Positions 13,680 through 26,879 of a stretch of DNA of 64,000 nt are shown in pieces. Every line of letters starts with the position of its first letter. Within the stretch, counting starts at the first letter, position 1. The DNA is from Prunella strophiata. Its lineage: Eukaryota; Chordata; Aves; Passeriformes; Prunellidae. The translations under genes were made by a program, and so were the position numbers. The stretch is taken from the NCBI GenBank assembly GCA_036583965.1, contig JAZBQD010000001.1, forward strand, positions 22,863,569 through 22,927,568, given 5' to 3'. Under the pieces are notes generated by a model. The model worked only from the letters and a program-made list of their open reading frames with translations. It was not told the origin of the DNA and did no database searches.

Positions 13680-14278
13680 TGTGTTGGTTTGTGCAAAAAG
13701 CAAATTGGGAGGAAATGTCCCTGAAAGGAACATGTCCTCTAATAGAGGCAGAATTCAGCAACCCTTCCCCCACCCAGATTCATAAGAGAATCTCTGGAGG
13801 AAAGTGGAAAAAAACCTGTTTATTTAACAAACAGGGTGCTCACAGGCATGAGAAGAAATGAATAATGTTAAATAATAGAACCTCTCACTGCAGAGAAGAG
13901 CTGGTAGATTGGGAGTCCTTCTGTAGGTGTGGCTCAGCTCTTTCGGGATTTGGAGCTGCCCTCTGGGCTGGTGTGGGGGCCCTGGCAGCATCCTGGTGTT
14001 TCAGACTAGAGAAAAGCTGAACAGTTCCAGAAGAAGAAGAAGCCACAGTCCCAGGAAAAGCTTCTTGCCTCTACTAACTAAAAAAGCAAAGACAAACTCT
14101 CCTGTGTCTGTCTGTGGAGGAAAAAAGCCGAGGGAGCGACAGTGAGCGATGTGAGTTTTGAACACCGCCACCCAAAGAATTCACTGCTTCCCCTCGTTCC
14201 AGCTTAAAGCTACAGGACTCATGCCTGTGCACAAAGCCAAGGACAGGGGATACAGGACCACAGAGTCACCCCAGGACA
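13680..14278 (-). mobile_element. Solo LTR of an endogenous retrovirus, copy 1
   Basis: A 599-bp unit with TGTGTTGG at the left end and CCAGGACA at the right end, i.e. TG...CA termini on both strands. It is flanked by a perfect 5-bp target-site duplication AGTAT (13675-13679 and 14279-14283). The minus strand carries AATAAA (plus-strand tttatt at 13819-13824), placed 139 bp from the LTR 3' end, so the element most likely reads on the minus strand, starting TGTCCTGGGGTGACT. It is homologous along its length to the copy at 15322-15982. No internal retroviral sequence is attached, so it is a solo LTR left by LTR-LTR recombination. A 5-bp duplication fits class III (ERVL-like) or some class I elements; the family was not determined. 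Confidence 0.85.
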
Positions 14279-15321
14279 AGTATGTATGATTCCCTTTCTG
14301 ATCCAAAAGGATTTGCTGATAGATACTCAATGGGATGTGGTTGTCATTAAGAATTCACCCTTACTGCTAGAACCTTATAAATGGTTGTCTTTAAATGTTC
14401 AGGAAATATGAAGAGAAGCTTTCTCTTCCTTGGTTGAAGTGTATAGGGGTCTTTGGTATGATCTTGAAAATAATATCAGTATATCTTTCTTCTGCTCAGT
14501 CTGCATTTTTACAAACTGCCTTAGTTGGCAAATATCCTTTTGAATAGCCTCAGGAAATATTTTCAAGTGAAGTTCACCCAAGGCAATGATTCAAAATGCT
14601 GTTTTGGTGTTTGTGCAGGACACCAAGGTGAGATTTATCAACCCTTTGAGACATTTGTGAAATAAAGTAACAGAAATGGAAAAAGTATGACTCTTTCTCT
14701 GGTCAGAGGTATGGATTTCTGATGATCCAAAGTTACGGTATTCTTGCAATTTTCTTGTTCAAAATCATCAGGTTTAATCTACTGTCTTTTTATAATTTCA
14801 CCTTTTGATAAGGCTTCCTACAAGCCTTGTCTTGCTGAAGCTGGGGGCTTTTTCTTAATATTTTGTCTGTAAGACTATGAAAATTTTACAGCAAATTTAA
14901 ATCAAGTTTTTGTATGGCAAAAATAATTTTAGTATTTTTGAGATGTATCAAATACCTGTACCAAAAGTGTTTACCTCAGCCATCTTTTTCAATTATGACA
15001 GTAAGAAAGGAATCAAAACCATTACAGTAGCTTTCTTTCTCAAATATGGGTTTTTACAAATGCAGACTTGTTTCAGGACCCTGGAGTAACACTGACAACT
15101 TAGTGTCTTGTTAGTTTGGCTCATATCTAGCTCTCAAGTGAGGCAGACATTTATTCATACTGGTGTTAACAGTGTCAGGCACTAATGGAAATACACTATT
15201 CTGGTAGATCAGCTCTCAATCTAAAATAGCATTATTTCTAATTTCAAATTTGTATGATCTTGGAATTCCATGAAATGAAGAAATTTCTTTTTCAAACACT
15301 CCACCTTTATGTAAGCCTCTC
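14279..15321. other. Intronic sequence between two solo LTRs
   Basis: About 1.04 kb. No gag, pro, pol or env-like frames, primer-binding site or polypurine tract were recognised. Because the two flanking LTRs have different target-site duplications, this appears to be ordinary intron rather than a shrunken proviral interior. Confidence 0.6.
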
Positions 15322-15982
15322 TGTGAAGCTTTTTTTCCTAGTTTAGGGCAAATTTGAGAGGAAGCCTCCAAAGGGGTCCCTCTAGACAGCAAATTCAAGA
15401 GGCTCCTCCCCCCACCGATTCGAGAGACATAAATCTCCTTTGAGAGAATGGAAAAAACTGTTTATTTAACAAGCAAAGTATTCACAATCAGGAGAAAATG
15501 AATAATATTAAACAATAGAACCTCTCATTTTGAAGAGATGGCAAATTCAGAGAGTCTCCTTCTCGTGGGGTGTAGCTCAGCTCGCTCAGTCTCTCATCAG
15601 TCCCTCCGGTGCTGGAAATGCCACGTCGTGGGCCACAGGTGTGAACTCCCTGTGTATTTCTGGGTTTTCAGTCCAGAGCAGGGCTGATCAGTTCCAAGAA
15701 AAAGAAAAGCCACAGTCCAGGGAACTTCTCTGTCTCAGCTAGCTAAAAAAACTAACTAAAAGCAAAGGAGAGCTTTCTCCTGGTGTCCGTGCTGCAGACA
15801 ACACGCACTGAGAGCAAAGGAATTCTGGGGGAGTGAGAATGAAGCTTGTGCACACACAAACTGTGCACCATCACTTCCCCCTCCCTTCACTCCTGAATCT
15901 AGTTTTAAAGGTGCAGAGCTTCATTCCAGGCTAAACAGACAAATGGGGATACAATTCAGTATCATAAAGTCACCCCTGGACA
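15322..15982 (-). mobile_element. Solo LTR of an endogenous retrovirus, copy 2
   Basis: A 661-bp relative of the LTR at 13680-14278. The shared blocks include the tttatttaacaa segment, aatagaacctctcac/t, ccacagtcc and the right end aaagtcaccc...ggaca. The minus-strand start reads TGTCCAGGGGTGACTTTATG. The minus-strand AATAAA (plus tttatt at 15461-15466) is again exactly 139 bp from the inferred 3' end, which supports the left boundary at TGTGAAGC. The flanks CTCTC (15317-15321) and CTCTT (15983-15987) match at four of five positions and look like a decayed 5-bp duplication. It is longer than copy 1 because of several small indels. Confidence 0.8.
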
Positions 15983-18900
15983 CTCTTTCATTCAGAAATG
16001 CATTGGTGGCATTAAAAAAAAAAAAAAAAAAGATAATAGAATAACTAATTGAATAATAGACTAGCCCCCTAAAAGAGGTGTCTAAATTCTCACTTGAAGT
16101 TTACCAAGCATTTAAGCATCATTCTAAAGAGCAGGTAGTGGTTATGTGTCCTCAGTTGACCTTAACTATGTCTTGCCTTTTCCGTCTTGTTTTCAGCTCT
16201 AGTGATCTGCTGAATAACAGCAAACAGTGGAAAAAACTGAGTGTAAGGACAAAGCAAAACTTAAAATCATGTTCCAATAGAAACTAACAGTGCCTGTCTA
16301 CCTGGCATGGCAAATGCAGGTTCTCTTCAGGCTTGTATAATAGAAATGTAAAAGTAAAGAAGGCCAGATAAAAATATTCTTGTCAGGACTCTCTAACAGG
16401 CTTGTGTTCTCTGGCTTGGAAGAGGGCTGGTGCTGGGGGCAGCCTTTTGCACAGCCATGGGTGCTGGTGAGGGAGCACGTCAGAAATGACTGCCTTGAAG
16501 TACCAATGGCTGCCCAGTGAAACGTGGGAGCAGCAGGTTCACAACAAGCAAAAGGAAATACTTTATCAGCAAAGGGAATGACAGTGACTGCCATGGTGCC
16601 CTTGCTGCTGAGTGCTGTGCTACAGTGGTAAAAATGTTCATGGATTTGGTAAGTGGTTCTGGTGACTCAGGGAGAGGATGATGAAATGGGATGCAGACTC
16701 TGGCTCAGGAAGTCAGTCCTTAAACTGCTGCTTGCCAGGAGCTGCTGGATCATTTTGGGTGCCCCTTTCTGGTTTCAAGGAGGGGAAGAAGTGTGTGTGT
16801 GGGAACTGCTGAGAGCAGATAGTGACCTGGTGTGACCTAGTATCACTGCTCATAGTGAGAGAAGAGATGGGAATAACAGCAGTTAGCAGTTTTGTCTGCT
16901 ATGGTACACCACTTGGACAAGATTTTGTCAGTTTCTTTGGGAAATATTTTTTTTCCCTTTTAGGTTTTTTATTTCTTTTTCCTTTTAACATCCTTTGATG
17001 TGGTCTAGTGAGCTGTGTGTGTGGTCAGAGGGAGAGTTATGCTGTTCCATTTTGATATGCCTTTTCCAAGTCTCTCTCTGCCCTTTTCTGCTCTTGGAAG
17101 TTTCTCTTTATGTCCTCTTGTGCCCCTGCATTAAAGTGAACAACTCTGCAGTGATTTCATCCTCAATGAAGACAGGATAGATGATGCTAACAGCACAAAT
17201 TAGTGAAGCTGTAAAGTATCATTTCTCTGCCTTCCCAGTTTTCCTTCCTTCCCCTTACTAGCATAAAAAGTCAGTTAGCATTGTTTTAGCAGTTGCCTGG
17301 GTTGCAAACTCCCAATGCTCCTCCCACCCCCCTCAGGACCATCCCAGGTTAATTCCATAGCATTAACTGCCATGGATGGCCATGGGTATTTGTCAGCCTA
17401 AAGTATTTCATACCTAGGACTTCAAAGCATGGCATGTATCTGAGAGTGGCTTTCTGATAAATGAAAGTCTCATCCAAATCTTCTGTGACCAGTTAGAAGT
17501 ACACTTTACCAGGAAAAAATAACAAACCCATACAACAAGACAACATAATCCATAGTTTTCAGTTTGTGATTTTCATGGTTTTTGCAGGAAATCCATATAA
17601 TCTGTATGTTTGGATATGGTTTATTTTGGGCTTTGGAAATGCAAGGTAACTGTTCTGGCCTGAATTAGTCTCTGCAAAAAAGACCCCCATCCAACAAACC
17701 CAAAAAACAAAGCTGTTACTGAGGTTTAGCTTCCAAGTTATTCTCAGCCAGTGCTCAGGGACTACCAGCACATGTTGAGACACAAAGGTAAACCCAGTGT
17801 TTCAGCAGCTCCCTGATGGCCTTGAACACACAGAGCCTCCTCAGCTCTGGGCAGTTCCTAAGAAAAGACTCTCTGGTTGGAACATACAATTATCCAGTGC
17901 TGCTCTGTGTGCCTTCAACAGAAAAATGGAGCTACTTGAAGTTCCTGCCATCAGTTAATAGACATGTGCAATCATCTGTTCTGCAACCATCAGAAAAAGC
18001 AAAAGAATAAGCAGAGCTTCCAGATGAAGGAGGTACCAGCTAACCTCATCACCACAGCAGCTGCAATAAAAGCCTCCCAAAAAGGAGGTTTGTAATCTCA
18101 CTGCTGATAGAATTAATATGGGAAAGCAGTTTTTACTTTTGAAAAAAAATGCAAAATTAAGGGTAATACATGGTACTGCCACAATACTTTTGTAAGCTGT
18201 TTTTAAGGAATGGTAGCCTGTGATCTCTCCTTGTGCACTTGGCAGTTTTTTTCAGTCTCAGGTGGGTACAAGGTACAAATCCAGAGATGTTTATATGGAG
18301 TTCTTGAAGTGAGCCCCAAGCTGTCTCCTGTGCCAGAATCTGGGCTGTGCAATTCCTGTGTGGATCTGCAGGCTCCTGCAGTGTATGCACTGGGATCAGC
18401 ACTGGATAAACTATACCAGACACCTCGAATTTCACAGGTATAATAAGTAAGCATCCACCTGGGGTGCTTTGTCATTTCCCATAGTAGTGTGGATGCTGTG
18501 ATTGCAACCCTGCATGTTGAGACCTGTGATTAAAGCTGCTTTTTGTCAGCCCCACCTGCGTTGCTTTTGTCAGCTGGAGCAGTTCTCATGTTTGAGGTTT
18601 CTCAGCTGGGGTGATTTATCTTGTGTGATTGGAAGAGGTTACTCTGAATCTAGAGAAATGTGAAGGGCTGATGCAGGTAGCACTTTGGCCTGCTATCTCA
18701 CACCTGCAGTTTTGAGGAAGACAGATTTTTTTTTTTTTTTTTCTTGAATAGTTCTGGGGTAAAAAAACACCAAACCTCATGTTTGGAAATGAAGTCCTGA
18801 AATGTGGTGTGAATGTAACAAATACAAGGACATCTGCTTGCTGCTTCTGAGAAGCTATAAGAGGAACCATATACTGCCTTAAAAGAATAAATGCCAAAAC

Positions 18901-21900
18901 ATGTGACTTCTCAGGCAGGCTTGCCAGCACCAGTGCAACAGAACACTTCTTGCAGGGAAAAGGAGGGTGCAGTTCCTTACCAGTCTAGCCCAAGGCTTCT
19001 GGCCTTGTCATAATGTTAAGATTTCCTCACATCAAAAGTGTGCTAGTAAAAAGGCTGTGAGTTTTTGCTACCTGCAAACAAAGGAGGGGTGCTGCTGTGT
19101 TTAACACAAGTGCTCCATGATGCCATCTCTGCTTCTGTAGGAGAGGAACACATTGCTAAGACAGTTTTAGGAACCTGGAGCAGCTTGTGACCCTGTGGGG
19201 ATAACAACAGCATCAGTGCCCAGCTGTGCCACAGGCAGTGCCCACTGGAGCAGGTGGTGAGGAGCAGCACAGCCATGTCCTCAGTGCAGCCTCTGGCATT
19301 CTCTCTGCACTGCTGTTGTCTCATCCTCCAGGTGGGAGCTCCTCAGGAGCTTGGTGTGGACATTCTGTGGGTGCATGGCTTGTGTTCTTAGGGGGAAGTG
19401 TGGGGTTTTGCTCAGCAAGGTCTCACAGACCTGACTGCAGCTCCTCCAGTCTGGCTGTAGGGGATTGTAAATATGTTGGCTACACGAGCCAGCTGCTGCT
19501 GCTGCCTCTGCATCATGAGCAACTCTGATGCAAAGAAATGAATTTTATTGACAGACTCTTGCCAATATATCACCATTGGTTTAAATCACTTTTGAGTAAG
19601 AAAGTAGATAACCTACAGTTAAGGAAAATCTACAGAAAAGTTAGTTTCTTTCCAATTTATTTCGCATACAAATATGTTTACATGGTAAACTTTGTTGCAT
19701 AGGGTATGTGGGGGGGGAAAAAAAAATCTGGTTGCTTCCTTCCAGACCTATGTTAGCCCATCTTTTAGTACAGGAGTATATAATTTTCTGAAAAGCATGT
19801 AATCATGCTTAACGTTCTTCAATTTAGTCTATATTTTTTTTCCTTATCTATTACGGTGTGAGAAAAGAGCCACTCATGCACATTCATGAGTTTTAGCTGG
19901 CTAAATTGACACTCTAACACAATAGGCCTTGTATTAAAATAGAAAAAAAAATTTAAAGTGCATTAATCTTTTGCATAGTTTTTTCTTACTTTAAGCACTG
20001 AAAATTTAGTATTTACTGTAACTTGGTGTAACCTAGAAGGAGACATATTATGGAATAATTAAATTTTTATAATGCCATTATTAATTTAGTAAGTTTTGAC
20101 TGGTCCCATTTCACTTATTTTCTTTGTAAATATGAGAATTTGAGCATTCAGTTAACAAACATGAATGCTTTTGAAATTGATGGTCATCCAGGTTCCACTT
20201 TTAGAGTAGGAAAAACTATGGTCATTTCACATGTCCCAGTGTGGTAACTGTTGTTAAAATAGATTGCCCATGGGAAATCCTTTAGCAAAACTTGGTGTAA
20301 ATATCTGTTTTCTCCACATTAAATGCTGCCTTCCACTGAGGACTGTTCAGACTTCAGGGCTGATACCCTCTAAAAGTCAGTATGTTGTGCCTGTTGGGCA
20401 ACAGGCAGAAAAACTAACAGGCAATTCAGTAAACACCCAGAGGCACAAAAGTTGTCATGAAACAGACTGAAATAGTTTAATCTGTTAGCAGATTTCTCTC
20501 TGTCAATACATAAAGCCTGAAGGAATCCAGACTGTATTATTGTTCAGGAATACTCTTCCCCCAATCCACCCGAGGGGGCATGGAGAAAAGCTCAGGAGTA
20601 AATGCCTAAAGGACTCTTTGGCACTATAATGCAAAACCTGGTTTGATTGCTCTTAATAATCCTATATTGGACTCACCTGTCAGCAAGCAGAAATTCAATG
20701 ATTGCCCATGCTTTTTATTTCCTAGTGAAAGGCAAAATATATTCAAATATATTTATTTGAGCTGCATCCCTTAGGAAGCTTTCATAAGCATCAACCTTTT
20801 GCATGCAGCGTTCTCCTCTTGAATGACAGTTTGGTTTCAAAAATGTTGCTGAGGAACAAAAAAAGTTAATTTATTGCTCTTTGGTGACTGCAGTGGAGGT
20901 AGCCTGTGAGTATTCAGGAAGGCATGCTCAAGTAAGGAGTGCTGACCCTCCCCAGTTCCTGTGGTCTGCCTGGCTTCTGCTTTCCACCACACTGCCACAA
21001 AGAGGCTTGTGGAAGGGTGGGTGTGCCTCTGCCCTCTGCTTCCTCACACAGGTCAGGTTATGGTCTTCCTTCTGGGGCACAATATCTATACCAACAAAGT
21101 CTGCATGGAAAAAAAAAAAAAAAGAAAAATTTTTTTTCTCAATATATTTTTCTTATCTTCATCAACCTTCAAGCTACTGTGATCCTCAAAATGTAGTTTT
21201 TAACCCAGTGTTAAGGGCTTTCTGATTGGAAAAGTAAGGTTGTGCAGGAGAATGTTAATTCCAATAAAGTATACATGTCATATTATAAAGACTGTTGCAA
21301 TCTAGAGTTTAGTGGGGTGTGCCTATGCATCACAGAGAAAACACTTCTGAAAATAAACTGTAAGAAGCAGGGCTGTGAGGTATTACCAGACCAGACAACA
21401 AAACAGAGGGCTTCCCCTTTTTCTCAAAAATGATTGAAAATTTCTCTTAGGTCATAAATGAAAAGCTGATCATGGAATTAATATCTTTGTCCTTTTAATT
21501 TCTTTAAGGATCTAGAACTCAGCTAGTTAAAATTTCATACACCTCCCATCTTCTACAAATTAGTTTTAATGTTGATGTTATAATTACATTTGATACACAT
21601 CATCATTACATATAAATTTCTTTGATTGCACTCTTTTGCCACTCACTCGTGTTCAGGAGCTTCTGCTCCAACTTCCTATGAGTTCTTTTGCCCTTCAACT
21701 GAAGCACATTACTATCCTCAAAAGAAAGGTGGTACTTCTAAATATAGAAACCTAATTTAGATTCTGCTGTGACAACTAGGGGTCCATTTCTTTTTCATTA
21801 CAATGATGAGGTATTTATTGCTGAAGTCCATTGGTAATGTTACTTAGGTCATTGTAGGCAGACAAAAAGTTGCCAGTATGGGGGTTTCTTCTATTATTAA

Positions 21901-23899
21901 AACTACTATTAAAGACACTTAGTGCAAAGCATCTTTACTGCTGCTGAAAGAGACTCAAACCTGTGGATGTATTTTTCCTTATCCCCTTTCTTTTCAGGAC
22001 TAGTAATCTTACAGAGAGAGTCAGGTATAACTCACTTTTAGAGAAACCCAGAGAGTTTCAGAGGCTGAATAATGACTGAGAGAGAGAAATGAAGCATCTC
22101 TCTGCAGGTATGCCAGAATGATTTTGTCATATGGGAAGCTAGTTCTAAAAGTAAAGTAACTGTGCTTCTTTCTCAAAATGTTCTTAGCTTTTATATTAAT
22201 TGGAAAAAATCACACTTACTTCTTTTTTTCCAGAACAGGTTGTGGGGTGGTGGGGAGCAGGAAAGGTTATGTTTTTTGCTTTTTATAGGCCAAATGGCTG
22301 TGTGATTCACAGCTGGGATTTTTGACCAGAAATGGGTCATTTATTTTATAGATTCTCCTGAAGTAATTCAATGTGCAGTGTTATAGGACTATGTAATTGG
22401 GGGGGGGGGAGGGAGGGAATGTCCTGGAGATTTAGTGCTTGCTCTGTTGTCTAGCTCTTTTTGTGAGTCTTGGTCTGATACAGCTCTCTTTCAGAGAAAA
22501 TTAAAAACCCGTCAGTGAGAGTTACTCTTCTGTTCCCTCAGTACCTGGCTTATGTAAAGCTTGGTTCTTGTTACTTTGGGGTTGAGGAAGAGAGTAAAGT
22601 TCTTAAAAACATTTTACAGGTGTGAGACTATAAAGACCAAAGGGAGGCTTTGTTTTTAAATTTCCATCTATTGTTTGTGTCTTTAAGCTCAACTTTGAGG
22701 ATATCTTAAATAGGAGTAAACCTCCCCAACTTCTGAATACTTTTAGATTTGAAGCTGTTATCTGATTTATTGATAGTTTTGTGTCAGTTATGCCTGGCTA
22801 GTTGGGCCACAAAAAGACTAATTTAATTTAATTGAAATGCTGTTACAAAAAATACAACATGAGCAGGAGAATTATTTAAAATAATTAATTACTACACTAA
22901 GTCAAAAGGCAAAAATAAAGGACAACGTTCTCATCCTCACATATGTGTCTTGCAAGTGGCAAAAATACTCAGAAGTGACACAGGCCAGGAAAGAGAGGAA
23001 GGTGTTGAGCAGAGCAGTGTATGAGGAAAGTGCCTGGATGATTTCTGCTTTGACACTATTGCAAGCAAGTAGTACTTGTAGCAATAAAATGCTGCTCCTT
23101 CCAGTCACCTTGGGGTGGGGGGACCCCTGAAGGATACCTGTTTTAAGTGATGGAGAGAAGGGAGTGGGGTAGAGAGAAGCTTAACCCCTCTTAGTACACA
23201 AGCATTTTACAGAGCAAAGTGCTTTTTTCCACATCAGTTGGCTGGCTGGTTTTGTGGCCCAGGTACAAAAGGAGCAGTAAGTTGTGTTTGTAAAAAAAAC
23301 AGAGGAATGTTGCCTGGGGTTTCTAGGTGTGTTTCCAGCTTCCCAGGGGTATGATGTGTGGTGGTAGTACACAGAGCTTTCTATTCTTGATAATCCATTG
23401 CCAACTGTTTTGTGTGTTCATTCTTTCTCACCCACCTGGTGGTTCTTTCCCTGCCCCTGTGCCTTCTCCTCTGCTTTTGTCTCCCTTTTTCTTTAGTGCT
23501 GGGTGCCAGCAATGGGGAGCACTCTTTGTCCTGATCTCTAAGGCCACAACCCTCAGTAATCAGGAACAGTGATTGTCTGGAATGGAAACAGCACCTTGCT
23601 TGCAAGCATTTCTCAGTCAGACATCTGTGAATTTAAGGCCTCTAACTGTGCCAAATTTGGATAGACTTCCATGGGAATAACCAAAGCAGACATCTTTGAC
23701 ACATCCAGTTTGTTACAGAGCACTGAGCTTATAGCAGAGGTCAGCAAAGCTAGCACAGCGCACTCTCCTGAGACATTGGAAAGCAAATCTTGTTTCTTGA
23801 GGACCAGTGACAAGTGTTTGATTTGAATGTAATTTATGGACAGCATTTGAACTTGAGTATGAGACTGGTTCCTGTTGCTACTCACAGCTGATGTAAATG
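15983..23899. other. Intronic sequence with homopolymer tracts, no gene seen
   Basis: Contains A18 at 16014-16031 (about 30 bp beyond the second LTR), T17 at 18726-18742, a 14-base A run starting near 21110 followed by a T-run near 21130, and G11 at 22399-22409. Many short open frames occur (for example 19043-19324 minus and 20881-21225 plus), but none resembles a known protein or has splice-site support. No transposon family was recognised. Confidence 0.45.
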
Positions 23900-26229
23900 A
23901 AGGGCTGAAATTCCTTTAGACAAGAGGTTTCAAAAGTCAAGCAGCTGATAAGTAGTTGCTGTGTAACCGGTGAGTATATCAAGGGAGTTTGGTGTGTCCT
24001 TTTTAAAGGCAGGCACTTGAAACAAAGGAGAGTTAATAATCAAAGGAATGGTGGAGAAAACCTGAAAAATGGCAGATTTAATAAAGATGACTAAATACAG
24101 TATGCATGAAATTACTAATACCATTCAAAAGTGAAGAGGGAAAAAGCCAGAAAAGCAGGGAGGCTCAAGATGCAATTGGCAATGAGGCTGGAACCTAAAC
24201 CAGATCCAAGAAATAAGGGAAGGCTGAGAAACTGCAGATTTCTTGGTAGGACTTTTGATGTTGCTGAATGGGAAGATAAGGAGGAATGAGAAAGCTGAGA
24301 AAGATCCTGAAGGGATTTGAGTGGGAGTGGGAAGGAGAGACTCCATCATTAGCCTTCATGATAGGGTAAATGACAGTACATTTTCTCCCATGGTGGATTA
24401 CAGATGTGCATACCATCCTGGAGAAGGCAGAGCAGATGCTCTGACAATCCAAAGTGGAAGTGTGGTACCTGGTGGAGATAACTCCTAGAGAGGCTCTGAT
24501 CCCAAGTATCTAGAAAAACTGCCTTTGGAAAAGGTGGCTAGGGCCATGGCTGGGAACTTCAGTGTAAGGAAAAGCTTTGACCAGCAGTGCAGCCTCCATT
24601 CAGACCTCAGCTTTTAGGAAAGAGCTGTTGGGTTAATGTTGTTTCTTTCTTGGCATATGGAAAAGTGCCAGTGGTAGAAGACTAGACTGAGAAGGAAAAG
24701 AGTTCCAAGATTTAGGAAAATGATAGTCAGGCATTGCAGCTAAGGAAGAATTTCCACTGCATAATGGTATGTGATTACTAAGAAATAACTGAAATGTTGA
24801 GAGCCTGGACAACAAAATGGAGAAAGCTGAGCTTCTCATAGAGGTCAGGATATAAAACATCTGAGTATCAGAAGGTTGGCAGGATGCTCTTACTAACTGG
24901 ACTAGATGTGTTTAAAAGGCTTTGTGCTGTTCAGAAATAACTGAACAAAAGCAAAAGTTGTGCAGTAGTAATTATATAGTGGACTAGAAAAAAAAGGCTT
25001 TGGTGTAAAAAGGTCAGACTGAATTCAGTTTGGCTGAAAATCACTTTGGAAAAAGATTACAGAAGGAGCAAAGAATCTGTGTTAGCCCCAGGGTTAGACT
25101 CAAATAGGGGTAGGGATATTTGTATGTAGTGTTGTTAGATAAATACTGCCTTATTATCAGGTGGTTTACTTTCCCAGGTGGAGATAAGAGAAGTGATAGG
25201 GCCAAAGTACTCCTGGATTTGATTGCTGGCAAGTTTCTTCCTCAAACTAGTCACTGAACCAACAGGAAAAAAGCGTTACTTTTAGCCTTCACTTTGTAAA
25301 GCAATGAGGATATTCTAGAAAATAATTTTGGATTGAGCTTTCAGTTTCCCTTTATGCTTTATCATCTGCTGAAGAGCTGGCTTCCCTCTCTGTGCCCCTG
25401 TCTAGCTCATCGGAGCAGTCACGCAGCCGAGGCATGAGTTCCATCAGCAAGGTGACTCCAGTGGGAATGAGTCAGACTGGGCTGAGCTCTGATGGATCAG
25501 CCCTCCAGAGAGCTGCAGCCACTGCTTGGGCTGCTGAGGCACTCAGGCATTCCCAGCCAGTGGCAGCTTACAGTTCAGCAGATGAAGTGCAAGGTAAAAT
25601 TGCACCCTTAGTAATCATGGCTTGATTCAGTTTGAAATATATGAAAAAAATACAGATAATTGGGTTTGGACATCTAGGTTTTGAATCTTAGGGGCAAATT
25701 TGGTCACAGGTGTAAGGAGGTGAGGAGCCTCAGGACTCAGTTTCTGGGACTTAGAGATATGTAAAGCTTGCCTGGAAACTGAATCCTCAGTAAAGAATTA
25801 TCCTGGTCTGTAGTTCAAAATGGATGAATAGTCAGCCTGAGAATATATAGTAAGTAATGCAGGAATTCAGGAATCCTGCAAGCAATGGTGTTGGGAGGCA
25901 GAGGAGGGGAATAGGACAGGACAACTTAATTCAGGTTGGTTTCTAAAAGTTAAACTTGATCTTGCAAATTATGTGAAAGCAAATAAAAATAAGGTTTTTT
26001 GCAGTGAGAAGGATAGAGAATAACTGAAATACAGAAATAAAACATTAAATATTTTTGGCCTAATTTTCAGTAAGGATAATGATAAATAGAGGAAGATACT
26101 AGATATATGAGAATAAGAAAATGGTAATTGCTACAACCAGAGGGAACTTAAGGATTGTAAAATACTCAGAGACCAAGAGAAATTTTCAGTCTCACAATTA
26201 GGAAAAAATTAGTGTTGATTGTAATTATT
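23900..26229. other. Purine-rich (+ strand) intronic stretch, possibly an old decayed LINE on the minus strand
   Basis: The + strand is visibly rich in A and G for about 2.3 kb. On the minus strand the frame 24633-24860 ends with a PKSWNSFPSQSS-like motif, reminiscent of the 'W-N-S-L/F-P' block near the C-terminus of L2/CR1-group reverse transcriptases. That is a weak match on one short motif. No other recognisable feature was seen. Confidence 0.3.
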
Positions 26230-26400
26230 TTAGCTAATTTTTCCTTCAGGGTGATACCAATCATTGGAGAAAACAGTGCCAACATGAAGAGGGAGAAAGG
26301 AAGAATTAGGCAAGCAATTAAAAGCCTGTCAGTCTATCCTCACAATATGTAAAACTTTGGAAGGCATTGCAGTGTGTGTGTGGGTGAGGGGCAGTCAAGG
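26230..26400 (+). mobile_element. Possible old CR1 reverse-transcriptase fragment
   Basis: The segment around 26300-26360 (gaattaggcaagcaattaaa, then agcctgtcagtctatcctca) resembles the CR1 coding block for the NYRPVSLTS motif of the reverse transcriptase, with decay. The reading direction is +. Boundaries are uncertain and the identification rests on one motif region. Confidence 0.4.
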
Positions 26401-26879
26401 ATCTGGGAGATTTAAAAAAATAAACTACAATAGATCTACTTCAGAGAGTGCATTTTATTGACCCTATACTTGTCTTTGGGGAGAATTAATCTTCAAGACA
26501 AGGAAGGCCATTCTATGGCATTCAGGTCAGGCATGATGTGCCAGAACCCTTCCCAAGGTCTGCAGGTAAATCTTCCTGTTCAGCTCCAGTGGTGGGAACA
26601 TGGAGGCTGGGATCAGAGCAGCCAGGGGAAGCTGGTAGCCTCCCAGCTCTCTGAGCACTGGGATACTGCTGCCAGGAGAGAGGTCTTGAGACTCTTTGTG
26701 CACTGCAGCCCTCCCAGGAACAATGGTTTGTTGCTGTTAAGGGAAGCCATGAAGTAGGTGATGTTTGGCAGAGAGATAGGTGGCATAACAAAAGCAGACC
26801 TAAAGATATCATTAATTTGGCTGTGTGTTTCTAAATGCTGTTTTATTTGGGAGAGGTCAGTGACTCGCCAGATACTCTC

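Noticed and set aside
13680..15982. A single proviral remnant with two LTRs
   Set aside because: The target-site duplications differ (AGTAT against CTCTC/CTCTT), and the 1 kb between them has no retroviral features, so two separate solo LTRs are more likely.
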